Position numbers and translations under genes: made by a program. The notes beneath the pieces are model-generated. The model worked only from the letters and a program-made list of their open reading frames with translations, was not told the origin of the DNA and ran no database searches. From Desulfobacteraceae bacterium (GTDB lineage Bacteria > Desulfobacterota > Desulfobacteria > Desulfobacterales > Desulfobacteraceae), in contig WFQS01000671.1 of the NCBI GenBank assembly GCA_015486915.1, positions 1 to 9,707 on the forward strand: a stretch of DNA of 9,707 nt, given 5' to 3'. Positions 1 to 7,346 of the stretch are shown piece after piece. Every line of letters starts with the position of its first letter. Position 1 is the first letter of the stretch.

Positions 1-1
1 C

Positions 2-373
2 TATGTGTTTATTTCCCATGATCTTTCAGTTGTTAAGCATATTTCTGACCGGATTGCAGTCATGTATCTTGGCAGAATAGTTGAAATTGCCGATGCTCCC
101 TTAATATATGAAACGCCTTGTCATCCTTATACAAATGCCCTGTTGTCATCAATTCCTGTTCCGGTTCCTGGTAAACGGAAAAAAAGGATAATTCTTAAAG
201 GGGAGGTTCCGTCTCCTGAAAATCCTCCCAAGGGGTGTAGATTTCATACCCGGTGTCCTTTTGTACAAGAAATCTGCATAAATGAGGAACCCGTTCTGGA
301 ACCTGTAAAAAATGCCGGTAAAAATCATTATGCGGCCTGCCATTTTAAAGATGAAATTGAATTTCATGCTTGA
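2..373 (+). CDS. Oligopeptide/dipeptide ABC transporter ATP-binding protein, C-terminal fragment (OppF/DppF type)
   Basis: This is the last 123 codons of a gene whose start lies before the window; the frame is open from base 2, so the GTG at base 5 reads as an internal valine. The fragment begins at the H-loop (FISHDLSVV, switch histidine) of an ABC ATPase and continues with [13 protein letters not shown], typical of peptide/nickel importers. It then has the family-specific C-terminal extension: [19 protein letters not shown] and the cysteine-bearing [10 protein letters not shown] with further cysteines near the end. The arrangement '[24 protein letters not shown]' in pieces fits the OppF/DppF subunit better than OppD/DppD. 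Such a subunit would sit on the cytoplasmic face and power peptide uptake with its partner ATPase. Walker A, Walker B and the signature motif are outside the window. The substrate cannot be told from this piece. Confidence 0.93.
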   Translation, partial: YVFISHDLSVVKHISDRIAVMYLGRIVEIADAPLIYETPCHPYTNALLSSIPVPVPGKRKKRIILKGEVPSPENPPKGCRFHTRCPFVQEICINEEPVLEPVKNAGKNHYAACHFKDEIEFHA

Positions 374-388
374 TTACAGCTGCTGCTT

Positions 389-432
389 ATTTCACTTTCT
401 GTGATACAGGCAATCTGTCATTGCTGTGAAAT
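389..432 (+). repeat. Inverted repeat after the ABC transporter gene
   Basis: Seven-base arms ATTTCAC (389-395) and GTGAAAT (426-432) enclose a smaller hairpin CTGT-gat-ACAG (399-409). It lies 16 bases after the stop codon of the ABC gene, so it may protect or end that transcript. There is no T-run after the right arm, so it is not a classical intrinsic terminator. The role is inference. Confidence 0.3.
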
Positions 433-443
433 TGTATTATCCG

Positions 444-473
444 TTGACATATGACAACTTATTTTAGTATAAT
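444..473 (+). promoter_or_regulatory. Consensus sigma70-type promoter for the cytidylate kinase-like gene
   Basis: TTGACA (444-449) and TATAAT (468-473) are both perfect consensus hexamers, separated by 18 bp. Transcription should start near 480 and run toward the gene at 660, leaving a leader of about 180 bases. The -35 region lies in an imperfect palindrome, TTGACATATGACAA (444-457), which could be an operator. The 374-659 gap holds no gene that I can support. Confidence 0.75.
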
Positions 474-505
474 ATTTGCAAGTATAAATTTGCGGAAAAA
501 TTGAA

Positions 506-536
506 TCCTGCCTGTTCCTGCCTGTCTGAAACAGAC
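506..536 (+). repeat. Tandem 10-bp repeat followed by a small hairpin in the leader
   Basis: TCCTGCCTGT occurs twice in direct succession (506-515, 516-525). It runs straight into the hairpin GTCTG-aaa-CAGAC (524-536), followed by TTTC. It lies about 25-55 bases after the predicted transcription start of the cytidylate kinase-like gene. It could be a leader structure or simple slippage; no function is shown. Confidence 0.35.
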
Positions 537-659
537 TTTCTGTACTGGTTTTACCATTTGCCAACAATATTAATGACAATTCACTTTGCACTCATTTAGA
601 TCCTTTTTTTTAAAGATATTTTTTTCTATTTGAATGCAGAAAGTGGAAAGGGGGTAAAA

Positions 660-1343
660 ATGGAAACAAGGAAACGTTCCACCAGTCAAATTATTGAACA
701 GCACATCAAAAAATGGGAGTATGAAAAAACCCTGTCCCAGGAGAAAGAAGTCCTGCCGTCACCGGTTGTCAGTATTTCAAGAGAACCTGGAAGCGGTGGC
801 AGGATCATTGCTGAAAAGCTTGCTGAACAATTAGGGTTTGATCTTTTCCACCAGGAAGTTGTCCATGATATGGCAAAGGATGCTAATATCAGCATGCGCT
901 TTCTTGAAATTCTCGATGAACGGGCGTTAACTACACTTGATAACTGGATTGCATCACTTGTGGATAAAAGGTTTCTGTGGCCGGACAAATATCTGCACCA
1001 TCTCATGAAAGTCATAGCGGCAATTGGAAGGCACGGGTCAAGTGTTATTGTTGGACGTGGGGCCAATTTTATTCTTTCCCCTGAAATAAGAATAAGCGTA
1101 AGAATTATCGCCCCGTTTGAATTCCGCTGCAGGCATGTTGCTGATGAGTTCGGGCTTTCCATGGATGAGGCAGGCAGACGTATCACCAAGACAGAATCCA
1201 CAAGACGATCTTTTATCAGGCAATATTTCAACACTTCCATTGCAGATCCCAATAATTATGATATGCTGATTAATACAGGGGCTGTTTCCATGGATGAAAG
1301 TGTTAAAATCGTGGCGGAACTTGTAAAACAGAGGATGCCCTGA
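660..1343 (+). CDS. Cytidylate kinase-like family protein
   Basis: A 227-residue P-loop protein resembling the cytidylate kinase-like family (Cytidylate_kin2 type), whose members are predicted nucleoside-monophosphate or related small-molecule kinases; their true substrates are mostly unknown. The nucleotide-binding loop is SREPGSGGR at about residues 40-48, followed by IAEKLAEQLG, in the order expected for this fold. A GRHGSSVIVGRGANFIL segment in the middle and the arginine-rich GRRITKTESTRR region near residue 180 fit the later core strand and lid. The first ~35 residues are a charged extension before the P-loop. I chose ATG 660 because AAAGGGGG (647-654) is an excellent ribosome binding site six bases upstream; an in-frame ATG at 630 lacks one. 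The gene has its own consensus promoter at 444-473 and ends toward a convergent gene. It is not the housekeeping cmk, which is shorter at the N-terminus and has a different NMP-binding region. Confidence 0.85.
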   Translation: METRKRSTSQIIEQHIKKWEYEKTLSQEKEVLPSPVVSISREPGSGGRIIAEKLAEQLGFDLFHQEVVHDMAKDANISMRFLEILDERALTTLDNWIASLVDKRFLWPDKYLHHLMKVIAAIGRHGSSVIVGRGANFILSPEIRISVRIIAPFEFRCRHVADEFGLSMDEAGRRITKTESTRRSFIRQYFNTSIADPNNYDMLINTGAVSMDESVKIVAELVKQRMP

Positions 1344-1375
1344 CCGGCAGCTTAGATTTTTGTAGAAATACTTTT

Positions 1376-1580
1376 ATATGAAACTCCTGTAAATTTTTAT
1401 TGAAATAAGAGTTTCAACATTTGTTGTGAGGCCGTCTGTGAGTCTTCAGATCTGCCTCATGGCAATTATAAGAAAGAGCTCACTTTCGACAGAGTAACTG
1501 ATGCTCTTTCTATGTTCGTCAAAATCTCTGATTTTTTGAGGCACTGTAAGGCAGTCCGGTTCGGCCTCATGGCCGTTATT
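1376..1580 (+). repeat. Structured intergenic repeat, locus A (type I unit + type II unit)
   Basis: Tandem pair of hairpin units read on the + strand. The type I unit (1376-1470) has a TGAAACTC/GAGTTTCA stem (1379-1386, 1409-1416) and a TGAGGC/GCCTCA stem (1427-1432, 1454-1459) with CTGTGAGTCTTCAG in the loop. The type II unit (1471-1580) has an AGAAAGAGC/GCTCTTTCT stem (1471-1479, 1503-1511), a middle hairpin AAAATC-tct-GATTTT (1521-1535), and a TGAGGC/GCCTCA stem (1537-1542, 1564-1569) with the nested ACTG-taagg-CAGT. It ends TGGCCGTTAT. It lies in the 3' region of the cytidylate kinase-like gene, just before a bidirectional terminator. Three relatives are found at 2274, 6443 and 8205. Confidence 0.9.
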
Positions 1581-1591
1581 TAAAGCCGCAG

Positions 1592-1648
1592 AAAAACGGG
1601 TCATGTTTACAGATAAAACTGCAGGAATGCATGTCCCGTTATTTTTTA
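1592..1648. terminator. Bidirectional intrinsic terminator between convergent genes
   Basis: The arms AACGGGTCATG (1595-1605) and CATGTCCCGTT (1630-1640) pair along 11 positions with one T-T mismatch. On the + strand the right arm is followed by ATTTTTTA; on the - strand the hairpin is followed by TTTTTC. It can therefore end transcripts of the cytidylate kinase-like gene from the left and the SLOG-type gene from the right. The loop of 24 bases is longer than usual. Confidence 0.65.
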
Positions 1649-1667
1649 TATTCCTGTGCCCTGGATG

Positions 1668-2222
1668 TTAATCTCTGGCAAATGATTTTTTAAACAGATC
1701 TGCTATGGCCTGTTTTGCATCATCGGTAAGAGCCCTTGTTCCTGTGCCTGCAAAGGTTTTGTGGGATATCACGGGACTTACCTGCATCCAGGAGTTGTCA
1801 ATCCAGGAAAACCACTCCTTGCGGTCCTGTTCATAAACAAATACAGGCCTGTTAAAGAGTCTTCCAAGCTCAACCCCCCATCCTGTTCCTCCTTTAACGG
1901 TGTTGTCCGGCAGTATCCAGCCTATGGCAAAAATCTGGTATCCATTGTTGACCATATGGAAAATTGACTGAATGACCTTGCGGATTTTTTCAGCCTTTGA
2001 AAAGGATCTTCCCATGCGTGCCGAGACAATATCCATGCTGATGTCTCCTTTTTTCAACTCTTCCTGGCTTAGGACCTTAACCCCGACATTTCTTTCAATA
2101 CTGTGCCCTTCAAAGGAAAAATTTACTTCCTTTATGCCGTATTTTTCAGCCATCTTGCCGAATTCCGCTTCTGCTCCCCTGTGTCCTCCGCTGTACAATG
2201 TAAACTGAGATGCTTCGTTCAT
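1668..2222 (-). CDS. SLOG/LOG-like Rossmann-fold protein of unknown function
   Basis: 184 residues, no signal peptide or membrane segment, so probably cytoplasmic. I do not recognise a named family, but two glycine motifs suggest the SLOG superfamily (relatives of LOG lysine-decarboxylase-like proteins, DprA and TRPM sensor domains). They are YSGGHRGAEAEF at residues 10-21 after the first strand, and GGTGWGVELG at 111-120, close to the GGxGTxxE nucleotide-binding signature. A hydrophobic strand (YQIFAIGWIL, 95-104) precedes the second motif, as expected for this fold. A further glycine-rich GTGTRAL at 159-165 precedes the last helix. Known relatives bind or hydrolyse nucleotides or nucleotide-derived ligands; the ligand here is unknown. 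The start is set by AAGGAG (2232-2237), nine bases before the ATG. It is convergent with the gene on its left and divergent from pyrG. A promoter can be proposed at the edge of repeat locus B. Confidence 0.7.
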   Translation of the reverse strand: MNEASQFTLYSGGHRGAEAEFGKMAEKYGIKEVNFSFEGHSIERNVGVKVLSQEELKKGDISMDIVSARMGRSFSKAEKIRKVIQSIFHMVNNGYQIFAIGWILPDNTVKGGTGWGVELGRLFNRPVFVYEQDRKEWFSWIDNSWMQVSPVISHKTFAGTGTRALTDDAKQAIADLFKKSFARD

Positions 2223-2273
2223 CTGTGCCGTCTCCTTAACTTATTGACTTAAATTGCATGATTTTAGTTGATT

Positions 2274-2301
2274 ATTATAACTGCCATGAGGCAGATCTGA
2301 A
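2274..2301 (-). promoter_or_regulatory. Possible promoter for the SLOG-like gene at the end of repeat locus B
   Basis: Read on the - strand, TTCAGA (2296-2301), a 16-bp spacer and TATAAT (2274-2279) form a -35/-10 pair with four of six and six of six consensus matches. The predicted start is about 45 bases before the ATG at 2222. Both hexamers fall on the terminal hairpin and tail of the repeat unit, so the repeat would provide the promoter. Functional use is inference. Confidence 0.4.
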
Positions 2302-2487
2302 CTGCGTTACAGTGCCTCTCAACGAACATAGAAAGAGTATTTGTTACTTTGTCAGAAGTGAGCTCTTTCTTATAAACGGCCATGAGGCCGAGCTGAACTG
2401 CGCTACTTTACCTCAAAAAATCAGAGATTTTGACAAACATAAAAAGAGCATTGGTTACTTTATCAAAAGTTAGCTCTTTCTTATAAA
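2274..2487 (-). repeat. Structured intergenic repeat, locus B (two type II units, - strand)
   Basis: Same family as locus A, but inverted. Reading the - strand from 2487, the first type II unit (about 2487-2371) has the AGAAAGAGC stem (2473-2481 with 2441-2449), the middle hairpin AAAATC/GATTTT (2417-2431) and the 3' hairpin (2383-2388 with 2410-2415, one G-T pair). The second (2370-2274) has the AGAAAGAG stem (2363-2370 with 2330-2337) and the 3' hairpin (2314-2318 with 2287-2292). It lacks the middle hairpin: its linker is shortened to TTCGTTGAGAGGC. The element points away from pyrG toward the SLOG-like gene start. Confidence 0.9.
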
Positions 2488-2584
2488 AAAAATAAAGATT
2501 GTAATGTTGAGAAATTTAAGTAGGTATCATATAGAAAAAGAACACAATGATCAACACATGAAACATAAATTTTCAAAAATGTAG

Positions 2585-2616
2585 ATATTGACATATTTTT
2601 TATCAGTCAATATAAT
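2585..2616 (+). promoter_or_regulatory. pyrG promoter with overlapping inverted repeat
   Basis: TTGACA (2588-2593) and TATAAT (2611-2616) are perfect hexamers with the ideal 17-bp spacing. Perfect eight-base inverted arms ATATTGAC (2585-2592) and GTCAATAT (2606-2613), 13 bp apart, overlap both hexamers, as an operator for a dimeric regulator would. The predicted start near 2623 gives a leader of about 130 bases. That leader is AT-rich and holds a small hairpin, TAACTG-gatt-CAGTTA (2706-2721), before the ribosome binding site. The regulator is unknown. Confidence 0.75.
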
Positions 2617-2744
2617 GTGATTCGTTTTTTTTAATGTTATTTTGTTCAATATTTCCATTATTCATTTTTGCAGCGGATGGATTTTGAACAGTCAAAGAAA
2701 ATTTGTAACTGGATTCAGTTAAATTAAAAACAAAATTAAAATGA

Positions 2745-4397
<1,653 letters not shown>

Positions 4398-4445
4398 GAC
4401 CTGTTAAAAAATGTTTAAACAAACGGTAATGCTCAGGCAGGCCGG

Positions 4446-4480
4446 AATCAGAGGTTTGAACCTGTTGATTTTTTTAATTT
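4446..4480 (+). terminator. Probable pyrG terminator, overlapping the end of the YcaO gene
   Basis: AATCA-g-AGGT-ttga-ACCT-gt-TGATT (4446-4470) forms a nine-pair stem with a small internal loop and a four-base loop. It is followed by TTTTTAATTTTTT on the + strand. It lies about 50 bases after the pyrG stop codon. Because the genes are convergent, the hairpin is made from the last codons and stop of the YcaO gene. Confidence 0.5.
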
Positions 4481-6226
4481 TTTAAGATTTTTTTCTGCAA
4501 AATCAATGGATGGGTCAAGAAGCAGTGCCATTTCATAGTATTCAATGGCTTTTTTTATGTTTCCAAGTTCCCTGTAATTGGATGCAATGCTTGCATGGTC
4601 AATACCGGAGCCCGGTTTAAGTTCAAGCACCTTTTCAAAGCACGATATGGATTTAGTATGCTGTTTCAGCATGAAATTACAATAACCCATTAAATTGTAA
4701 ATATCATCACGGTCCTGATCCGCATTGATTCCTTTTTTGAGAATTTCAAGGGCTTTTTCATATTCTCCCATCTCTTTAAGGCAGACACCTGTATAGGAAT
4801 ATATACTTGGGATATCCTGGGCAGCTGGTTCAAGCTCAATGGCGGATTTCATGTATTTAAGTGCTTTTTCAGGACGCGCAAGTGCAAGCTGGCATAATCC
4901 CTGATAGAATTTGATATAATACCTGTTTTCAAGTATATTCGATATTTCTTCAAGCTTGGTCTCTGCAGTTTGTGGAGGATTGTTTTCAAATATATGTTTT
5001 GCTGAAAACATTGCCACACTGCTGTTTTGTGCGCGCTCCCTGAATTGTGTTCCGGGAATTAAAGTGTAGAAACCGGGAATTTTAAGCCCGGGATCTGTTA
5101 TATCAATGGTGATAACCTCAAAGCCTGACTTTTCCATTATCTCTGCAATGCCAAGTATTTCGTTTTTAATATTTTTATCCGAAATATCCGGCATATCATC
5201 AAGGTTTATCATCCTGCCTGTTTTATTCTCATATGGGGTGGTTATAAAGCCTGCCTGCTCAAGATTTTTAAATTTTGGCAGACCGCTTGCCAGATAGTTG
5301 GATGCAGTGTTGAAATCCCCTGCAAGCTGGGCAACTTCAGTTAATGCACGGCTTAATGCTTTATCGGGACTGGTTGCAGTGCCCGCTGTCCATACGATTT
5401 CACTTGTATGTGGAAAAGTTGATGGATCAAAGGCAAGGACACCAATGGTCGGGATACCTGTTCCAAGGGTAAAATCATTGATGTATAATTTTATGCCGGA
5501 ATTTGTAAATTTTTTAATAATGGCTTTTGTGTCGGGATTTGCCACCGATTCCGGATTAATATATGAAAGTTCCGGTTGTGTCTCGGCTATGATTGCAGAA
5601 ACGTGGCGTTCAACCACCTCGCATGCCCCCTGGCATATTGCTTCTTCATTGCTGTTGCCTGCAGATGTTCCGTTGAATTCATTGATCATAAAGAACCAGT
5701 CAACGGGTATTAGCATCTCCTTTTTTTTCGTGATATTATATCCCTTTGTCCAGTTCAGATTGAGCATGGAAAAAATTTTCTCATTTTTTTCCATTTCCTT
5801 TAAAGATAAATTTTTCCGTACAGATTCTGCAATCAGTTCAAATGGTATGGCCTGTTTTTTCACCTTGCTGTAGTCTGTATTTATGAATCCTGTATGATTA
5901 TTTATGAAAGAGTATATATTGAACCTTTCCACAAGTTCCATGATGGCACTTGCCTCGGCAAGGATCGGGGTTGCACCTTTTCCCATCTGCTTTTTTGTAT
6001 TCAGAAGGGTTTCAGCCCTTTCGGTGCATATGCTGAAGTATACCGGAATCCCAAGCCTGTTGTTATCGATTCTTCTGGTTTGCTGCAGGATTTCAAGATC
6101 AGCTGATTTCGATCTCTGTTTGAATATTTTAATTGTATCTTCGGGTGACATTATTTTGTCATGGGTGGAACCTGAAAGTTTAAATGAATCTGTTAAATTG
6201 AAATTTGATGGAAATTTTAAAGCCAT
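4448..6226 (-). CDS. YcaO-family ATP-dependent enzyme with C-terminal TPR repeats
   Basis: 592 residues. Residues 60-415 are a YcaO domain, the ATP-dependent cyclodehydratase fold that activates peptide-backbone amides by phosphorylation, giving azolines, thioamides or amidines depending on family. The three ATP/Mg motifs are intact: SAIMELVER (93-101), NEEAICQGACEVVER (193-207) and SRALTEVAQ (292-300). The proline-rich C-terminus of classical azoline-forming YcaO proteins is absent. Instead, residues ~437-575 form about four TPR-like helix pairs (e.g. PEKALKYMKSAIELEP, KALEILKKGI, SISCFEKVLELKPG, KAIEYYEMALLLDP), probably for protein binding. The length and YcaO-plus-TPR layout resemble E. 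coli YcaO (~586 aa), which has been linked to RimO-dependent modification of ribosomal protein S12; shared function is not shown. No E1-like partner, TfuA or transporter is adjacent. GAGG (6237-6240) sets the start. It diverges from hisB and converges with pyrG. Confidence 0.9.
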   Translation of the reverse strand: MALKFPSNFNLTDSFKLSGSTHDKIMSPEDTIKIFKQRSKSADLEILQQTRRIDNNRLGIPVYFSICTERAETLLNTKKQMGKGATPILAEASAIMELVERFNIYSFINNHTGFINTDYSKVKKQAIPFELIAESVRKNLSLKEMEKNEKIFSMLNLNWTKGYNITKKKEMLIPVDWFFMINEFNGTSAGNSNEEAICQGACEVVERHVSAIIAETQPELSYINPESVANPDTKAIIKKFTNSGIKLYINDFTLGTGIPTIGVLAFDPSTFPHTSEIVWTAGTATSPDKALSRALTEVAQLAGDFNTASNYLASGLPKFKNLEQAGFITTPYENKTGRMINLDDMPDISDKNIKNEILGIAEIMEKSGFEVITIDITDPGLKIPGFYTLIPGTQFRERAQNSSVAMFSAKHIFENNPPQTAETKLEEISNILENRYYIKFYQGLCQLALARPEKALKYMKSAIELEPAAQDIPSIYSYTGVCLKEMGEYEKALEILKKGINADQDRDDIYNLMGYCNFMLKQHTKSISCFEKVLELKPGSGIDHASIASNYRELGNIKKAIEYYEMALLLDPSIDFAEKNLKKLKKSTGSNL

Positions 6227-6329
6227 TTTTGAAAAACCTCATAAAAAGTGAAAAAATAATTGACATAAGGTGCATTTTTATTTTAGTAAATAAGGATTGT
6301 TTTTATTTATTATGGAATAATAGCGCTGA

Positions 6330-6358
6330 TATCAAAAAGAGAATAAATTATATATAAT
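6330..6358 (+). promoter_or_regulatory. Possible weak promoter upstream of repeat locus C and hisB
   Basis: A perfect TATAAT (6353-6358) reads toward hisB, but no good -35 hexamer lies 16-18 bases upstream (TATCAA at 6330-6335 is the nearest). A perfect hairpin, ATTCTT-tgc-AAGAAT (6367-6381), follows. If used, repeat locus C would be transcribed in the hisB leader. The motif overlaps the start of a speculative small reading frame, so both cannot be right. Confidence 0.25.
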
Positions 6359-6473
6359 GATGAAACATTCTTTGCAAGAATTAATCACAGATTTCAAGTT
6401 TTACCCAGCAAATTGTTCGTATGCTCTCGCTGCATGTTCTTCTATAAGAAAGAGCTCATTTTTGACAAAGTAA
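6357..6473 (+). CDS. Speculative 38-codon reading frame, Cys/Ser-containing, beside the YcaO gene
   Basis: The frame reads MMKHSLQELITDFKFYPANC followed by SYALAACSSIRKSSFLTK. It has a helix-prone polar start and a Cys/Ser/Ala-rich second half, the general build of a modified-peptide precursor, and lies divergently beside the YcaO gene. Its last nine codons and TAA are supplied by the first unit of repeat locus C. Against it: there is no convincing ribosome binding site, TATAAT overlaps the start, and chance frames of this size are common in AT-rich spacers. I do not recognise the peptide. Confidence 0.2.
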   Translation: MMKHSLQELITDFKFYPANCSYALAACSSIRKSSFLTK

Positions 6474-6650
6474 TGGATGCTCTTTTTATGTTCGTCAAAA
6501 TATCTGATTTTTTGAGGCGCTGTAACGCAGTTCAGATCTACCTCATGGCAGTTATATGAAACTCCTGTAAAAAATCTTTAAAATAAGAGTTTCATTCTTT
6601 GTTGTTAGGCTGTCTGAGAGTCTTTAGATCTGCCTCATGGCAGTTATTTA
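6443..6650 (+). repeat. Structured intergenic repeat, locus C (type II unit + type I unit)
   Basis: The type II unit (6443-6556) has an AGAAAGAGC stem (6447-6455 with 6479-6487), a middle AAAAT-atctg-ATTTT hairpin and a 3' hairpin (6513-6518 with 6540-6545, one mismatch) with GCTG-taacg-CAGT nested in it. The type I unit (6557-6650) has a TGAAACTC/GAGTTTCA stem (6557-6564, 6587-6594) and a 3' hairpin (6605-6610 with 6632-6637, one mismatch). It ends TGGCAGTTATTTA about 70 bases before hisB. The unit order is the reverse of loci A and D. Confidence 0.9.
6623..6650 (+). promoter_or_regulatory. Possible hisB promoter at the end of repeat locus C
   Basis: TTTAGA (6623-6628), a 16-bp spacer and TATTTA (6645-6650) occupy the same place in the repeat unit as the stronger pair at locus B. 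Both hexamers are imperfect. A start near 6657 would give a 65-base leader that contains the nine-codon frame at 6683. Confidence 0.25.
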
Positions 6651-6682
6651 AAATAAAAAACGAAAGGGACAGAAGGAATTAT

Positions 6683-6712
6683 ATGTTCAGGGAATATCCT
6701 TCTTTCAGGTGA
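6683..6712 (+). CDS. Nine-codon upstream reading frame in the hisB leader
   Basis: ATG (6683) to TGA (6710-6712) encodes MFREYPSFR. It has a good ribosome binding site, AGAAGGAA (6671-6678). Its stop codon lies within AGGTGA, the ribosome binding site of hisB. Ribosomes ending here would be next to the hisB start, so coupling or leader control is conceivable. It lacks the histidine run of classical his attenuator peptides. It may be chance. Confidence 0.3.
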   Translation: MFREYPSFR

Positions 6713-6720
6713 TTTTCAGA

Positions 6721-7308
6721 ATGAATAGAAAAGTAAATATAAGCCGTTCAACAAAAGAAACAAAAATTAATATGGAACTTGACCTTGATGGTTCCGGAAA
6801 AGCTGATATTGTTACGGGCATTCCTTTTTTTGATCATATGCTTACACTGTTTACAGTGCATGGTTTTTTTGACCTTACCATAAAAGCTGCAGGAGATATT
6901 GAAGTTGATTTTCATCACACCGTTGAGGATACAGGTCTGGTGCTGGGGCAGGCTGTTTCAGATGCACTTGGAGACAGAAAGGGTATTGCAAGGTATGGTG
7001 CAGGCCAGGTGCCGATGGATGAAGCTTTTTCAAGGGTGAATGTCGATCTGTCAAACAGACCTTTTCTTGTTTACAATATTCCTGAACCTGTCAGGTGCCG
7101 GGGTGATTTTGATGTCTGGCTTGCCAAAGAATTTTTCCGTGCGTTCAGCGTTAAATCAGGAATGAATCTTCATATCAATGCCGATTATGGTGAAAATGAA
7201 CACCATATTATTGAATCCATTTTCAAGGCTCTTGGCAGGGCATTGAAAATGGCATGTGCCGTGGATAAAGGAATATCAGGAGTGCTGTCAAGCAAGGGCT
7301 CCCTGTAA
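6721..7308 (+). CDS. hisB: Imidazoleglycerol-phosphate dehydratase
   Basis: 195 residues, the normal length of the monofunctional enzyme (not the E. coli-type fusion with a phosphatase). It dehydrates imidazole glycerol phosphate to imidazole acetol phosphate in histidine synthesis, using manganese held by histidines and acids. The metal-ligand motifs of the duplicated fold are all present: FFDHM (36-40, His39), HHTVED (65-70), GQVPMDEAFSRV (95-106, the mid-domain signature) and NEHHIIES (159-166). ATG 6721 is preferred over the in-frame GTG at 6709, because AGGTGA (6707-6712) sits eight bases before the ATG and the protein then starts NRKVNISRSTKET, as in the family. hisA follows after 38 bases on the same strand, so both should share a transcript. 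hisH and hisF, often next to these genes, are not in the window. Confidence 0.97.
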   Translation: MNRKVNISRSTKETKINMELDLDGSGKADIVTGIPFFDHMLTLFTVHGFFDLTIKAAGDIEVDFHHTVEDTGLVLGQAVSDALGDRKGIARYGAGQVPMDEAFSRVNVDLSNRPFLVYNIPEPVRCRGDFDVWLAKEFFRAFSVKSGMNLHINADYGENEHHIIESIFKALGRALKMACAVDKGISGVLSSKGSL

Positions 7309-7346
7309 ATTTTTAGTAAATATATAAAAAATATAAGGTAAAAGCT

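Noticed and set aside
630..659. Earlier in-frame ATG (630) for the cytidylate kinase-like gene
   Set aside because: It has no ribosome binding site, whereas ATG 660 has AAAGGGGG at ideal distance.
686..1252. 188-codon - strand frame opposite the cytidylate kinase-like gene
   Set aside because: It is a shadow of the + strand gene, with no recognisable protein features and no ribosome binding site; the + strand product has clear P-loop motifs.
2258..2473. 71-codon + strand frame with an internally repeated peptide
   Set aside because: It lies almost entirely in repeat locus B and its repetition mirrors the two DNA units. There is no ribosome binding site, and base changes between copies follow hairpin pairing rather than codons.
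4452..4463. AGGTTTGAACCT near-palindrome as a protein-binding site
   Set aside because: It is better explained as the core of the pyrG terminator hairpin followed by a T-run.
5298..5873. 191-codon + strand frame inside the YcaO gene
   Set aside because: It is antisense to the conserved YcaO motifs, and its product resembles no family I know.
6260..6289. TTGACA (6260-6265) as a hisB promoter
   Set aside because: The -35 is perfect, but no acceptable -10 exists at 16-18 bp (TAGTAA only), so I did not list it.
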